Source: Sisyra terminalis (Eukaryota > Arthropoda > Insecta > Neuroptera > Sisyridae). From it: a DNA stretch of 64,000 nt. Shown here in pieces: positions 37,342-52,200 of this stretch. Position 1 is the first letter of the stretch. Each line of letters starts with the position of its first letter. The notes under the pieces were generated by a model. It saw only the letters and a program-made list of their open reading frames with translations. It was not told the origin of the DNA and ran no database searches. The position numbers were made by a program, and so were the translations under genes. The stretch spans positions 52,713,080 to 52,777,079 of the forward strand of contig OY292276.1 of the NCBI GenBank assembly GCA_958496175.1. The letters are read 5' to 3'.

Positions 37342-40300
37342 TTACAATTTTAAAATAATTCTACGTTTATATAAGAAAATTGATATAGCAATCCAGACAA
37401 AAGTACCCCACAAATTCATGACTAAAAATTCCCGATGGTTCCAATAAACTGGCTCCCAACTCCAAGGGAACATATTTTTAGTGAGTGTATGACCTATGTA
37501 TAGCGCAATTGGATTCATTCCTGGATAGAACAAAGGTCTTCCACCCCAATATTTTGTTACGTCCACTTGAATATAAACTATACTCATGAAAATGAAGGCC
37601 ATACATCCGGTCGCCAATACGTATGATAATGACCAAAGATTTTTATTGACAGGAATGGATCCATTATTCTTCGAGAAATTGCATAATATGCCAGCAGCTA
37701 AACCCTATACGAAAAAAAAATAATTGACTAATTAATTAACCAAAACATAGTTTAACTTTTCGTACAATCACAACTGCCCACGATAACCATCGAACGATTC
37801 GGGCTTTTGGTTCATTGTACGTTAGCATTATACGTCCAGCCTGAACTCCTAAGTATACAATGAAGATTGTAGTAAGGGTTCCCAATATGCCTGTAATAAA
37901 CCAAATAAGTATATTTTATGACAGAAAAATACGATGATTACCTTCAGGATCATATGGCACATCTGTATGATACATTTTCTTGAAAGAAGGATTTTGATAT
38001 AAATGACTAGGTCCTAAGATTTGTCGATCGATGTATCCCGCTGCACCTCCAGTGCATTCAAAATGAGCTCCTCGTTGATGATACCCACCTGGTCCTAAAT
38101 ATCCTGTGGGACATCCCGGTACGGGTAAAAGAAACGTGATGCATGTATGAATAATTATGAATATGATCACAATAATCCATTGTTTCCAGCATTCTAGTAC
38201 ATCAGCTAAGAAATTGAAATACCCATACTGAAACAAAAAATATTATAGGAAATCTTAAATGTACTTTAAATTTATTTCGAGAAGTAGTTAAGCAAAAAAT
38301 GAACAAAAAAATCCTCTCCTCCACGTGAAATTTTGCTTTACATCCCTTCCCTCTTAAACGTCTCACGTAATTAATAGACGCCTCCTGATTTTAACTTACT
38401 TGATGATGCGTTTGGAGTTCCATGAATAAAATTTCCAACACAGAAACAACGAATCCAGAAATAGCCAAACGTTGCAATACTCCAGGTATTCTCAAACCAG
38501 TAAGAGATACAGGATTTCGAATTTGCTCGGACTGCTCAGTTCCCCATTGATCCGCTTTCCAAATTCCACTACTTTCAAGAGTCTTAGTAACGGTTTCTTT
38601 AAAGCTATGCGAAGAAATCGTATTTAAACTTATTCCAATTATAAACAAGAAAAAAGCACGACAAAAGGCTTTCCAAAGCAAAGTTTTTCTTGTAACACCG
38701 GCTCGCAAACTTGAACGTAACGATAGTGCTATACTCACTCCCATAATCCATGCAAACCTTCAAGAAAAATAAGTGTCAAATGTATAGGAAAGAAGAAAAA
38801 TACGATAAAATACCAAGGAAATACTAAATCAGCAACGGTAAGACCATTCCAGATGGAATGTTTGAAAAATGAGTATTGGCCACCTCCGTAATTAACAAAA
38901 ATCATTACTGTGATACAAAGACCTCGACAAACATCTAAAGACTTCACTCTACCAAAGCTATGTCTTCGTTGTGACGTCGGAACTGTGGTCGGAGGTGCAA
39001 CTTGTGGAGTTCCCAAATCCTTAAAATTCACATTTTTATATCAATAATATGAATGTTTCGAGAATATAAACTACAAGTGAAATCCACTAAGGTTGAACTA
39101 TTGATAATACAAAACGGAATCAATGCTAAACGAAAAGTTACAGGGGAACTCAACTATTGATTTGATCTTTTTCGGATCTTCAGTGAAGACTCCATTGTAC
39201 ACTAAATCAATCAATGATCTAAATCAACTAAATCAATGATCATGTATGCAAACTTGATGCAAAATTTTAGGATTCATTTACTTAAATTCTTACTGCTACT
39301 GTTCTATATTTGTTACCACAACCAAATGTGTTCTTAAACCTAGTGGTATAGTTAAAGATAAAGAAATGCTGGACTTTATAAATGGAAATATAAGATAAAC
39401 ACTAGGAAACATGTTTTTTCCTGATCAAGAAAAGTTTAAACCTCAAAAATCGATAATTTGAATTTAGTGGATTTCACTTGTAATCGCATGATTTATATTT
39501 ACATTTTCCAATTCGGAAAATCTGGCTAATCTATTTCGTATACCAGACGTACATCCAGATCTGTAAATGCATTTGATACCATACCATATAGTACCAAACA
39601 AGAGAAAGACAATAAAAGCTCCCAAAATAGCTGAAACAAAGGAAATTTTAAATTTATGATCGACCAAAACATAATCTATTTTTACTTACGCAAATATGCA
39701 TTATCTGGCGCTTCTTTTATATAAATAAAAGAGCAACTCTTATCGCTAATATTCCATCCATAAATACCATGCTCGTTATATTGATAAATGGTACTAAAAA
39801 TACATATAATAAAAATAAAAAAAGTACTGAAATTAATTGGATTAATATGTCCTTACTTGCACCATTGGTATTGGCTGTCTTTAAAATTTACTTGAAACTC
39901 ATATTTGGTGTTCACTAATATAGAAGTATTTCCAAATGGAGGGATTGTGGTTATTGGTTGAGTATCGCACTAAAAAAAGGATGTAATTAAGTAAAATTTG
40001 GGTAAAAGAATTGATAAAGATAAGAGTTTTTGTATGACCTGTGGTTTTGTGTATAATATATTAATTACATTAAGAAACTAGGTTACCAATTAAATTAAAA
40101 AGATGTTAAAATAAAATATAATTTACTCAAAAAATTGAAAATATATTAAAATTTAAAACCCAATAAACATACAAAGCCTATAGGAAGTCTTGGGTTTATC
40201 ATGGGACAAATACTCACTAGATAACATTCCTCGTACTTTCCTCCGACTGTAAGACTTTGAGATGAGTTGGAAATAATATCCAAACACGCTTCATCGTAAA

Positions 40301-40358
40301 TAAGCGGCTCTGTTTTATTGATACATTTATTTAACGAAGCTCGAAAGTTTCCCAACAT
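37342..40358 (-). CDS. Heparan-alpha-glucosaminide N-acetyltransferase (HGSNAT-like)
   Basis: Lysosomal multi-pass enzyme that moves acetyl from cytosolic acetyl-CoA to terminal glucosamine of heparan sulfate. Exons: 40218-40358, 39857-39969, 39690-39793, 39503-39630, 38814-39019, 38400-38757, 37942-38227, 37766-37890, 37342-37704; phases agree and give 607 residues. [20 protein letters not shown] holds the His (about residue 216) matching the human active-site His; [52 protein letters not shown] and [14 protein letters not shown] are family blocks. The lumenal N-terminus before the first membrane helix ([17 protein letters not shown]) has N-glycosylation sites. No signal peptide is encoded at the chosen ATG, so an upstream exon may be missing. 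The donor after ...WAVVI is an unusual GTACGA. Confidence 0.92.
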
Positions 40359-43222
40359 TTTAGTATCACATTCAAAAGGACATCTTTGTTATGAAAATAT
40401 TTGGCTGATGACAAATGTCTGTGACAAATACGCCGTGATTAAACGATTCCGACTCCACAACGCCCGAAGACAGTCGAAGTGATAACGAACTCAATAGGCA
40501 TGCGTCATTAATTTAAATTAATTTGAAAATTTTATAAATACATTATATATTATTATAAAATTTGCGTAATAATTAAATAATTTGAATTGTTTTTAAATTT
40601 TAAACATTATTGTTGCATAATATTTTTTCATTATCAATAAAATACCGCAACATATTTTAGTTTTTCTGTAATAAAACAATGCATTTATTTATTAGTTTTT
40701 TGAAACACTTGTGAACTTACTCTAGCCATTTTAAGTTCCTATTACTTTTAATCCATTATCCATCAAATTTTATAAATATTAATTTCATATTTAATCATTA
40801 AACTTTTTTTTAAACTTATTCTTTTCTTTAATTGACAACGGTTGTTAAATATTAAGATCAGTGTTTCCCAAAATCTTGACATTTTACATTTTGCAATGTA
40901 CCTCAGCGCAAAATATTATTTTTGGCCAAAAATAAGGTTTATGAGAATCATAAAAAAGAAATTCAACTTTAAAAATTTCCATGAACGCTAAAAATATCCT
41001 AGTTCATCATCATTGATGATAAATTGATTGGTTTTTCTAATCCTTTTGTGATAATCGTGATAATGTTGACGATTTATAAATTTTGAAAAATTTGAAGCCT
41101 GTTATGTTGTTTTAATTTCTTATGACTTTCTGGATCCTCTGGATGGAATATTTTGACTTATTTTTAGGCTTTAATTCGATGAACAAACTCTTAAAGCGCT
41201 TAAATTTCAAATTAAACCAGAATTTTGTCTTTCCGTAAAATTTTCAGGCAGAGGAAATTGGGTCACAGTGAACCATGGGGTAAAGTGGATAATTCACTGT
41301 AATTCAGTAAGTATTGTAATTGCACTTACAAAAATGCCTTTGAGATGGATATATTTTTATTTTCATTTTTCAAAAACGACCGATGAATCCCTATGATTCA
41401 TTTCGTTTTGTAAAACATTAAAAAACGGTAATCTATGTCAGATTTTTGGGTATATCGTTAATATAAGTACTTGTATACCTATGTTGGCACTGATTTTATA
41501 GATTATTGATTAAGAAATTATTTTAAAACCTGTATACCTATGTTAGAACTGATTTTATAGATTATTGATTAAGAAATTATTCCAAAAACAATCAAATTGA
41601 ACTGAGCTAAAGTTTAGTGCAATAATTGTTAAGTTTTATTAGACTATTTTTATGGTATAATAAAAAGCTATCGAATAGTACAAATAAATGAGTGATAATG
41701 TAAAAATATATGTTTTTCACAGTATGCACCTGTGCATTAATCCAAAATGACTTATTCCCTTTTATGTTAAAAACGTCATTAAATTCCTTCTTCGTTAAAG
41801 ATTAGATGGTCATGTATTGCTTTAATTTCAGATATTATTCATTTAGCCATAAACTTTGAAACAGCCCTGCTTAAGAAAAAATAGGGATCCCCTGTCACCC
41901 ACTCTTCCTTATTGTACGGAAATGTTTTTTTTAGGTAAACACCGAAAATATTCAAATGGACGGTTCCAAAGGCTAATTACCGTTAAATATCGTTTACACT
42001 CATAAGGTAGTTTATATTACTTAAATTATATATTACATCAAATGTTACGAATATAATTATAAGTAGGTAATGTAAAAATTATTTGATGATTCAATTTGGT
42101 TTAATTAAAACCCAATGGATCAATTGTTTGTTGAAATTGTTAAAATTAATTATTTACAATCAGAAAGTAGTTTGTCTATTAAAATTTAAACATTATTGTT
42201 GAAAATAGCGATCAAGAACTATTATTAACATCCTAAGTAGTAATATTAAGGCAATTTTTATCGAAAAAGTACCAAGAACAATCTATAACTTAAAAAAGGT
42301 TGAGATTCGCTGTTTTTGTCTGTAACTAATTTTACGGGTTTATGCTTTTTGTAAGACTCGACCGATTGCATTTGCTACTTTTAATTGCCTTGTATGAATA
42401 AATTCTATATATAGGCCACTTTCTTTATTTAAAATTATTCTCATATCAGGCATTAACAAGTTTTAAAGAGACGTTTTTAGGTTCTTGCGGTTCTTGTAAG
42501 AAGTCGTTATGACTTAATACGTCGAGACGAGGACTTTTACTACATAAATATTTTAGTATCACGTCGAGCGTTGTACTTAAAAGGTCATCTACTATTTCGT
42601 TACAAACTTATTCTTTTAAATATCTTATAATACTCAATATTGTTTTAGTTTTAAACAGTTTTTAATTAAATGTTTTAACTTTAAATTACGTGCTCAAATA
42701 TTTATGACGTCATTAAAAATTTTAAAAAGCATTTTCCCGCGTTATTTTTGTTTACATGTTTTTGAAAAATGTCAAAACTGTGTCAAAACGTGGAAAGTTT
42801 GATAAGTTTTAAAAGCCTTATAATTTTTGGAAATTGATAATTCGTGAATTTATATTTTTATATATAGTAATATAAAATGTACAGTAAACAAATCGCTTGG
42901 TTACCGAAACTAAACATAAAAAATTGTTGTTAGTGATATAGGTTATGGTTGAAAGTTTAACTTTTAAAAAAAGTATTTTTCTCAACAATTTATGAATGAA
43001 ATATAATCAAAATCGTGCAATAAGACACCAATTTAGTTTTATCAAAGCTGACAAAATTTATTTGAACTTTTTATTCAGACGAGTTAATAACATGTCATTA
43101 ATTTAAAGACGCAACCCACAAGGCAAATAAATTTGTACGAATTTGTATGTGGGATTCGCTTAATTTTTTCATATAATTTAAATGATAAAGGTTTGTTTTG
43201 TTCGGGATTTGTTTGGTGAAGT
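40359..43222. promoter_or_regulatory. Head-to-head intergenic region between HGSNAT-like and CP110 genes
   Basis: About 2.9 kb between divergent start codons. The HGSNAT side (40380-40510) is less AT-rich and has two tiny upstream ORFs (MSF and a bare ATG TGA) before the start. A duplicated sentence-like repeat (TACCTATGTTRGMACTGATT) occurs at about 41477 and 41535. No TATA box is obvious for either gene. Confidence 0.4.
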
Positions 43223-46200
43223 ATGATGTACCAGTTTCCCTGGAACGCGATGGCTACACAATCGGAAAAGATTCACAACAATTATGTGTCCTGTATTCGT
43301 TATAAGGGAATACCAGTACTACCGCCTGTGGTAAGTTAGTTGTTATTGGAAAAAGGATTTTTATTGTACTCTAAGATCCCTAAAGCCCCAATATATCTTT
43401 TGTCCCAAATATGGTATAAATTGTATGATAATTGTATGATTTTATAATTCTCTTAGGTCAGGTGTTCCCCGTAGCACATCTAGTTATACACTTTTAGACC
43501 TAATTTGAGCAGTTTAAGATTTGGTCTATTGGATTTTGGTTATTGGGGCTTTTATTAACTCAGGGTTTATAAATTACACAGGTTGCCCCATTAGAAAAAA
43601 AAATGACGTCATACGAAGAGTTTTGAAATTTGAATCAGTCTGAAGATATGTATGAATTTCTTCTGAATACGTCAGGTGACGCATGAGGCCACCTGTGTAT
43701 TTTATAAACCTTGTTATTAACTAAGGTATAATTTCACCCCATAGATAACTTCAGACTATTGAGCTAAAATCCAAGTTTTAGTCTTTAATTTATGCTTAGT
43801 TCCCCGAAATGGCACTTTGGTTAATACTAAAATTTGTTGTTTTCATTAAAAGTAAAGTTATTAAAAGCCTAAAAATTAAGTTTTTTAGTTACATTTCTTT
43901 AGCGGTGTTATAAAATAGACTGAATTCTTAAAAAAATGACGCCATGACGCTACAGTAGGAAGTTGTTCGCAAATGGTTAGCAAGAAACTTCAAGCTGGTA
44001 AAAGCTGGTCGATTTTTGGGAGCGATTTGTATAGTACTTAAAATGCAAACAAGTCGACCGAGTTGATCGCTAGTATAGGTTTTTTGTTATTCGATAGGGG
44101 AAATCAACTGAAATGATCGAATACGAATTTAAAAAGTGCTAGGAAGAGATAATAGTCATAATAGGTACCTTCAGTTGTTATTTTATATTGAAAACATCGA
44201 TATTTTCTACTATGTTCTTAATTTGATTCGTGAGTAAATCAGGCCATAATGAAAATTTATCAACAAAAGAGCAAATTTTGCGATATTAGAATTGAATCAA
44301 CAAAAAAATCGTGAATTAAATTAAAAACAAAGTAGAAAATGCAACTTTGCTAAATATTGATGGCGCTAAATGAAACACGAGTCACCAATTTAGTCTATTA
44401 TTGGAAAACTAGTAACTTTCTGGTAAATAATTAATAACGTTCTTGGGAACTTGGACTCAAATAGTAAGACGTTAAATTTTCAAATTATCTCAACGTTTCG
44501 TTGGTATTCATTTCCAACTTCTTCAGGAGAATTTTGTGTAATTTGTAAAATATTTGAGTAATTTGGCTTTGAACTACATGCATTGTTAGTATGTTTTAGT
44601 TCTCCTGAAGAAGTTGGAAATAAATACCAACGAAACGTTGAGATGATTTGAAAATTTAACGTCTTATGATTTGAGTCCAAGTTCCCAAGAACATTATTAA
44701 TTATTTACCACACCATGGATGAAAGCAACCAAGATTTTCTGGTAAATATTTTCAACCCAATACTGGCAAAACTAACAAATAGTAAAAATTGACAATTGAA
44801 TGAAAATGAAATGACAGTTGAAACCAATGACAACAAGCAGCTAGTTTGATCCAAATTGAGACAATAATTATTATGTTTGTATTACACTCCCATATGTGTT
44901 TACATTCTTTGTTCTCTTGCTTTGCCGCCTACATTTGCCTGTTATATTAAATATTAAAAGTAAAAATTGTTTAAAATTGTATCATATTTTAGTAATCACA
45001 AACTACTAACTGATGTACCCTTTCAGGCACTACCGAAGATGCTATGCCAGTAGATTAAAAATATTTTTTTAATTACGATAAATAAGTATTAGTTCATATA
45101 CCGTTTTTTTTAATTCTTCTTTGTTGATAGCTCAAAAGTACTTCTTAAAACATAGTACCATATCTGTAAATTAAACCTAAATAATTTGATAGCTTGAAAC
45201 TTGGATTTAAGCTCAAGTTATATCGAGGGCTAAAGTATACTATATCCCTTTTGTTTCCACCAATAATTGAATTTTAGTCCAGACAATAAGGAGGTCTTTG
45301 GAGGACGATTTTTTTGGAAAAATGTAAAAAAATGTTGATGCAAAAATTATCTGGAATTTTGGCTTCTTTAAATTCGTATTTGACATTTTTGTCGTGGGAT
45401 CAACCGTTAAGGAGTTAAACTTAAAAAATCAATTTTTCGTACTTTGGCGAATCGCTAGCATCCCCTTTGGTCTCCTATGGTCTAAAATTTGGATTTTTCA
45501 TCAAGATTTCTAACTCAATAACATATTCCAAAATTAGATCTCTCCCATTGGCTGGACTATTTTTCTTAGTACTAATTTTGTTTTTTTTTTTTTTTATAAT
45601 TAGATGACACAAGAACGGATTGTGGAAATGAGAAAATTCAAACAGTTAGCTATCGATGTGGAAAATCGATTGAAATTGGGTAAAAAACTACAAATACTAT
45701 CAGCAAATGAGAATTTTAATCAATCTCCATCTTCACCCAATGATTCATTTGATATTGATTTTATCGAGGAATTAAAAGTACCTGAAAATGATGTAACTCC
45801 TATTGAAAGTAGTACCTTAAATGTGCCTGATAATTCTCCAAATATTGAAGATATCGAATCAATAAATGAAATATATGCGAAGAATGACGATTCGGACGAA
45901 ATAAGTTCTTCAAGCCATTCAAAAAAATCCGTTTCTAATAATTTAAGTGAGCCAGATGTGCCTTTAGATGATTCGATACCTTGCAAACCTTTAGAATCGG
46001 AAAATGAAAATATTTTGGAACAAAATTTAGTTACATTTAACTCTAATTGTCCCGATTGTGTTGCATCACCTCCTGTTTTAAATGATCACAATGGTGAGGA
46101 TAAAAATCAAGAAAAACAAGAACAAAATGAAAAAACTGTTCCGAGACTTTTACGACAAAATTCTTACATTATTGAAACACCTAGTCCAATGTTGCTGGCC

Positions 46201-49200
46201 TTCATCGATAATCAATTAAAAGGTGATGATTTACAATCGAATAAAAGTTCCCATTCGGAAAGTAAAGAACGTCGCCGTTCTTGCTGGGACTTAATTAACG
46301 CCCGAGAAAAATGGTCATCTTTAGAAAAAGACATAAACGCCGCGGCATTTACTCCAATTCAACGAAAAATAAAATCCAAAAAAAATTCCTCTCTACCCTC
46401 AAGCGTTCCCGTATCACCTGCCAAACAAATGTTTGACAGTAGAACCCCGAAACCAATTGAAAAAAATCCCTCTTCGGCTGTTAAAACTCGAAAAGAAAGA
46501 CCAAATCGTAATCTTAAAACTCCGCAATCGGCCAAATGTCTCAAAAGAGTTAACAAAGAATCGTCGAAAACCAAACTAGCGAAATCGAAGAGTTTTGTGA
46601 TTGAGAAAAGAAATGATTCCACCAAAGATAACATTTCCAGACCTACCAATGCCATTGAATCGGCTCAAATTTGCTCTGAAATTCCTAGCGTGAATGAATT
46701 ATCGAAAATTGAAAAACCAAAATTGGAAGACAAAGCCAAAGAATTGTATTTGGCGATTCAGTATGAACATTCTCGATTGATGAAAGAATTGATGATTCGA
46801 TACAAAAAAGAACAAGAAAATTTAATCAGGCGCTTCAATGAACAACACATGTTGATCGTAAATCAATTAAAAATGAATTCTTCCACTCCAACTTTGGAAT
46901 ACCTATCCGAATCTACCACCCAAAGAAGTGAAAACACTGAATTCACCGAACGTGTCGTTTTTTCCGCAAGAGAAAAAGCCTTCGATAACTTATCATCGAT
47001 AAATGGTACAAATTTCAATAATACACTTGAAAATCTGGAAATTCCTGATTTGTCCGCAAGAAAAGACGAAGAGTTGAATTTTTCGGATGGTACTTCAAGT
47101 CAAACTATCAACTTAAACTTCAGTACTACACCATCAGCAATGATTGAATTTTCCAATGATATTATGAATTTGGAAAATAATAATCGGAGTAGTGAAATGG
47201 AGATTGTACAAAAGGATCAATATATTCCGTTGAATAGTTCATTTAACGGGAATAACAATTATATTCATCATCAAGCAGTGCAAATTTTTTATTCGTCCAA
47301 CAACGAAGTTCCGGTTAAGTCAAATATTGTTGCAAGTTGCAATCGAGAATTGTTTCCAGTTAAAGATAAATTAATATCGTATCAATATGTAAGTAGTTGC
47401 ATCCAATTGTAAATAGTGCATGTAATATTATGAGTTTGGGTTTTCATATTTTTATGATTTCTGTTTTTCCAAAAATGAACATCTTTTCATCTGATAGACA
47501 AATACTGGTTTGTTGTATTTTGGTCCTTGAATCATAGATTGTACTTTGCATTCCGCAAGTCACTAAAATTTTGGTATGAATTTATGAGAAGCCTGGAAAA
47601 ATGATATATTTTAAAATATAATTTTTATTGGATTATAGATAATTTGAATTTTAGGATTTCGAGTAATTATAACGGATCTAACCGATTAAGCATTTGAAAA
47701 CTGCATTAGAGTCTAATGAAAGGATCTTACTTTGTTTTTAATGTTTTTCTAAGATAGCCATATAATTAATCTCACACCCCTAACCCCTACAGTAAGGGAA
47801 TAAAGAGGGTGCTATCCCTTACTGTATTTTTTTTTCTCAGTACCTATTGAAGATATTTTTATAAAATTGAAACTATACATGACTATCGATTAACTGATTT
47901 AAATATTTTTTTGTTTAGAATTTTTGCAATATTAAAAACTAAAAAATGAGAAGTACATTTTGTGGTGGTGGTTTTTACATCAACCCCCAAAGTGATACCT
48001 AACAAAAAATTATATTTTATATGTTAATTAGTTAGCTATCATATATTAAAGATACAAAATGGACCAATTGGTGGAACAAAGTTTAAAAAAAAATAAAAGC
48101 AATTTAGGATATGTCCATGTATATCAATTTTTACCAAATACTATATTAACACCTGCTTACTCTATATATCATCATAAATATGATCTGAAAACTTAACTAC
48201 CGACAAAATATGTACACATACAAATAAAATATGAAATATTACTATAAATAATATGCGATTTGATGGCATTCGACTACACCAGCGGTTCCCAACCTTTTTC
48301 AGCCGCGTATCCCCATGGAAATCAAGCATAATGCCAAGGACCCCTGAGTGAAAAAAAGATGCAATTTTCGGACAATATTATATTTCAGTATTTCTTCATT
48401 AAATTAAAAAACAAACTTTTTCAAATGGGACTGCGGACCCCCAGGGGTCCGCGGATCACAGGTTAGGAAACAATGGACTACACGAATTTTATTTGAAGAA
48501 GAAAATACATTACGAATTGTAACTAAATTATGTTGAACTGTTAAAGCTGTACATCTCTATTGGTAAAAAAAAAAACATTTATTATATATTGTTCTGGATA
48601 ACTAGCTTCTACCTATGGTCAAATCATTGGGCAAAATAGCTGGATTTTTAAATAACACGTTTAGTAGAAAATTGAACTCTGATGTTGAACTTTTCGATAT
48701 TATTATTGCCTTTATAAAGGAACGTGAAAATCAGAAGAATACAATGCAAGAATTGTTTAAAAATGAGAACTTGAATCAGCTTAGATAACTATTTACGAAA
48801 TTATCTTCAACTAGTACAATGGATTTTCCAGAACTGACCTTAAAATATTATTTACTGGCACTTATCAATATCAAAACCAATATGTTATCTTCCTAAAATA
48901 ATAAATAAAAATGAATAAACCCATGAATTTTCGCGAAAATATTGTAAAAGTAATGGTACGATGAAAGCATATTAATAGGAAAACATATAATTATTTTACC
49001 AAATTCGAACACCTATGAAGAAAATCGAAGATATGTTTATGATTGGGTAAATGGGATTACAACAGTGAACTGTTGTGCTTATATAGTGATTGTTATTTAC
49101 TATTTATCATATGAGCAAGATCACGTCAAGTGAACCCCCCATTTTCCACTTGATCATAAAAATTAGGTCCACGTATTTTTTCATAAGTAGTTAGTATGAA

Positions 49201-52200
49201 AAATTGATCCGCCAAACGATTTTGAAATTTTTTAATTTTAACAACAGTTTTTTTTACAATGAAAATTGTAGGTACTTTTAATTAAAAATTCGATTTTAAA
49301 TCAACCGTTAATGATAAATTTATTAATTGTAAAAAAAACTCTGAGTAATAGACCATAAAACATTGTTGTAAGGCTCAAAGAAGGTTGATAATGGTTATAC
49401 CTCTTCCCGGTTATTTAAGCTTTCAATAGACAAGAGAAAAATCGACTTGTGTAAAGTTGAATGAGGATTTTCAGTGACTACGTCATAAAGTTCTTTGAAG
49501 TGCTCTCCTGAAAAATTTATTTTTTCTCTCGTTTTTTTTTATGTACTTTTTCTCAGGAAGTACTTAATCGATTTCAATGTTCTTTTTTTTAATTGATTCA
49601 GAAGTACCTTAGCAATGATTCTATCGTTCTGTTTCAAAAAAAATATATACTAAAGCATTTATGACAAAAAACATCAGCATGGAAAATTGGGTGCTATTCA
49701 CTTTGACGTTACAAACCATAAAATTACCAGATCATAATAAAGAACGATATAAAAACAAAGGCAATTATATACACTAACTAATAAAACAACAATGAAAAGA
49801 ATATGACCAGCGGTTGCTGAGAAAAAAGAACTTGAAGTTGACCGATTTTACCCTACAAAATCTCAACTGCACTTTCCCCCTTAAGAAATAATATGGGCCA
49901 AACTCAACTCCGATATTTATTGCTAATAGCAATTAAAACCAAAAATGCATCAAGCCTGGATTTAAACGAAGTTATTAATACTTTTGCGAAAACTAAAGCT
50001 TGGAAAAATTGTAAATATAATTGTTATTTAGTCAGTGGGTAGGCCCGACCTTTATATAATAAACCCTTAAATCTTCTCTATTTCGTTTTAATAGCCAAAC
50101 CTACACCAAGTATTAATTGTAATTTCTGTTGTTACTGTTTAATATTTTTATTACCTGCCCTGCAGTGCACAAAAAAGAGCTTAAGTAGCTTAGCATTTTT
50201 AAAATATTTGAATATTTCATATTTTATTTGATAAAACCTAATCAGTTTACATAGCAGTGGGGCCCCATTTTTTAATTTGCCCCACGGCCCTTGGTTACCT
50301 AGCTACGCCACTGGATGTACCGTAATATATATTGAAATATTTATTTAAAATATTACCATTAGTAATTTTGTTTCAAATTTAATAAATAATATATAGGCCA
50401 TGTGTAGGGTCTTTTGCAGTGTTATAATGTGTTTAAGGGTGGTTTGCAAGAAAATACTGATTATTCAATCAAGAGTGGATCCAAACGGGACTTTGGACTT
50501 GGACTCATGACTCATTATTACGTTAACGTACTCGTTATCGTAAATTACTGATTTAAAACTAAATAAAACCTATTACACTAAAACTAGATTACAATTCTTC
50601 TTACACTCTCAAGACTGATTAACCGATTATTTTATCTCAAAAAATAAATAAAATGGTAAGGAAGAACGTTTTTTTTAAGATTCAAGCTGCAACTGTAATA
50701 CAAGCAGCAGTACGAGGATATTTGGTTCGAAGATTATTACGTACCGAAAGAGTTCAAAGTTTAATTACCACTATTAGAGATACTCTCTTATGTGCTTTAG
50801 AATTACAACGAGAAGACATTGATAATATCCAACCTGCAGATGTTGAATTACATCGATGTTTAATAAACCAAGTGAGTTATCAGTTAAATTAAATGCTTTC
50901 ATTCCTTCTTTCAATTTGTACATAACTCTTTTCTATTTTCTTTGGCTGCATTAGATGAATGTCGTCTGTTCGCCTGTTCGTACATATTCGAATAAGGTGC
51001 GAATTAGTCGTAATTTTTCTTAGAAATAGATTGGTTTTACTCTTTCTTATTATAGTCGGAGAGTCAGAAACACAAGTTTCATGAAGTGTTTGATGCACCT
51101 TGAAATTTTGTAAGGATAGTATCTATAGGATGAGAAGTAGGAATACCTGTGTTTGCATAACCCAACCCGGGACACCAGGTACTGCGCATGGGTGAAAGGT
51201 GTAATAAAATATAAGCCCAAAAAAAGTGTTTGATTCACAGGCCAACAAACGTTAATCGAAAGTTTAGGTAATTTTAAATCAGAATCCAAGATGGCAGACA
51301 CTTTTGAAGGGGTTTACATATAATTAATGCCCTCCAAAGTTGATTTTTTTTTAATACAAAATGAAGTGTTTGATTCACTCTGAAATTTGAACAGCTTATT
51401 AATTAAATATTTAAGATTTTAATTACAAAAAGCCAGACAGTTTTGTTGGGGTTTAACTATCGCCAGACGTAAAATTTTTTATTTAAAATAGAAAGAGATA
51501 GGCTGCGTATGGTTGGCGGAGTGAGCGAGAGGGCCGATCACCGCTGTAGCTGACTTTGTATTGCTTTTTCAAACTTGTAAAATTCGAATAGCATAACCGG
51601 TGATAATCTATAATATAATGTAATGTTGAATCACATTAGAAATCCGTCAAAAATATAATTTAAAGTACTGTGATGTGATTTTACTATTACAAGTGTCTTC
51701 TAATGAAGGTTATCACCGGTTATGCTATTCGAATTTTACAAGTTTGAAAAAGCAATACAAAGTCAGCTACAGCGGTGATCGGCCCTCTCGCTCACTCCGC
51801 CAACCATACGCAGCCTATCTCTTTCTATTTTAAATAAAAAAAATTACGTCTGCCGATAGTTAAACCCCAACAAAACTGTCTGGTTTTTTTGTAATTAAAA
51901 TCTTAAATATTTAATTAATAAGCTGTTCAAATTTCAGAGTGAATCAAACACTTCATTTTGTATTAAAAAAAAATCAACTTTGGAGGGCATTAATTATATA
52001 TAAACCCCTTCAAAAATGTCTGCCATCTTGGATTCTGATTTAAAATTACCTAAACTTTCGATTAACGTTTGTTGGCCTGTAAATCAAACACTTTTTTTGG
52101 CTTATATTTTATTACACCTTTTACCCATGCGCAGTACCTGGTGTCCCGGGTTGGGTTATGCAAACACAGGTATTCCTACTTCTCATCCTATAGATACTAT

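Larger units (their letters stand above)
44421..44710. mobile_element. Palindromic element with paired hammerhead ribozymes, CP110 intron 1
   Basis: Inverted arms of about 107 bases (TGGTAAATAATTAATAACGT at the left and the inverse at the right) around a 75-base centre. Each arm holds one complete hammerhead facing outward. There is no coding content. Confidence 0.85.

Noticed and set aside
45720..46655. Minus-strand frames of 88 and 98 codons opposite CP110 exon 2
   Set aside because: Antisense shadows of a long Ser-rich coding exon.
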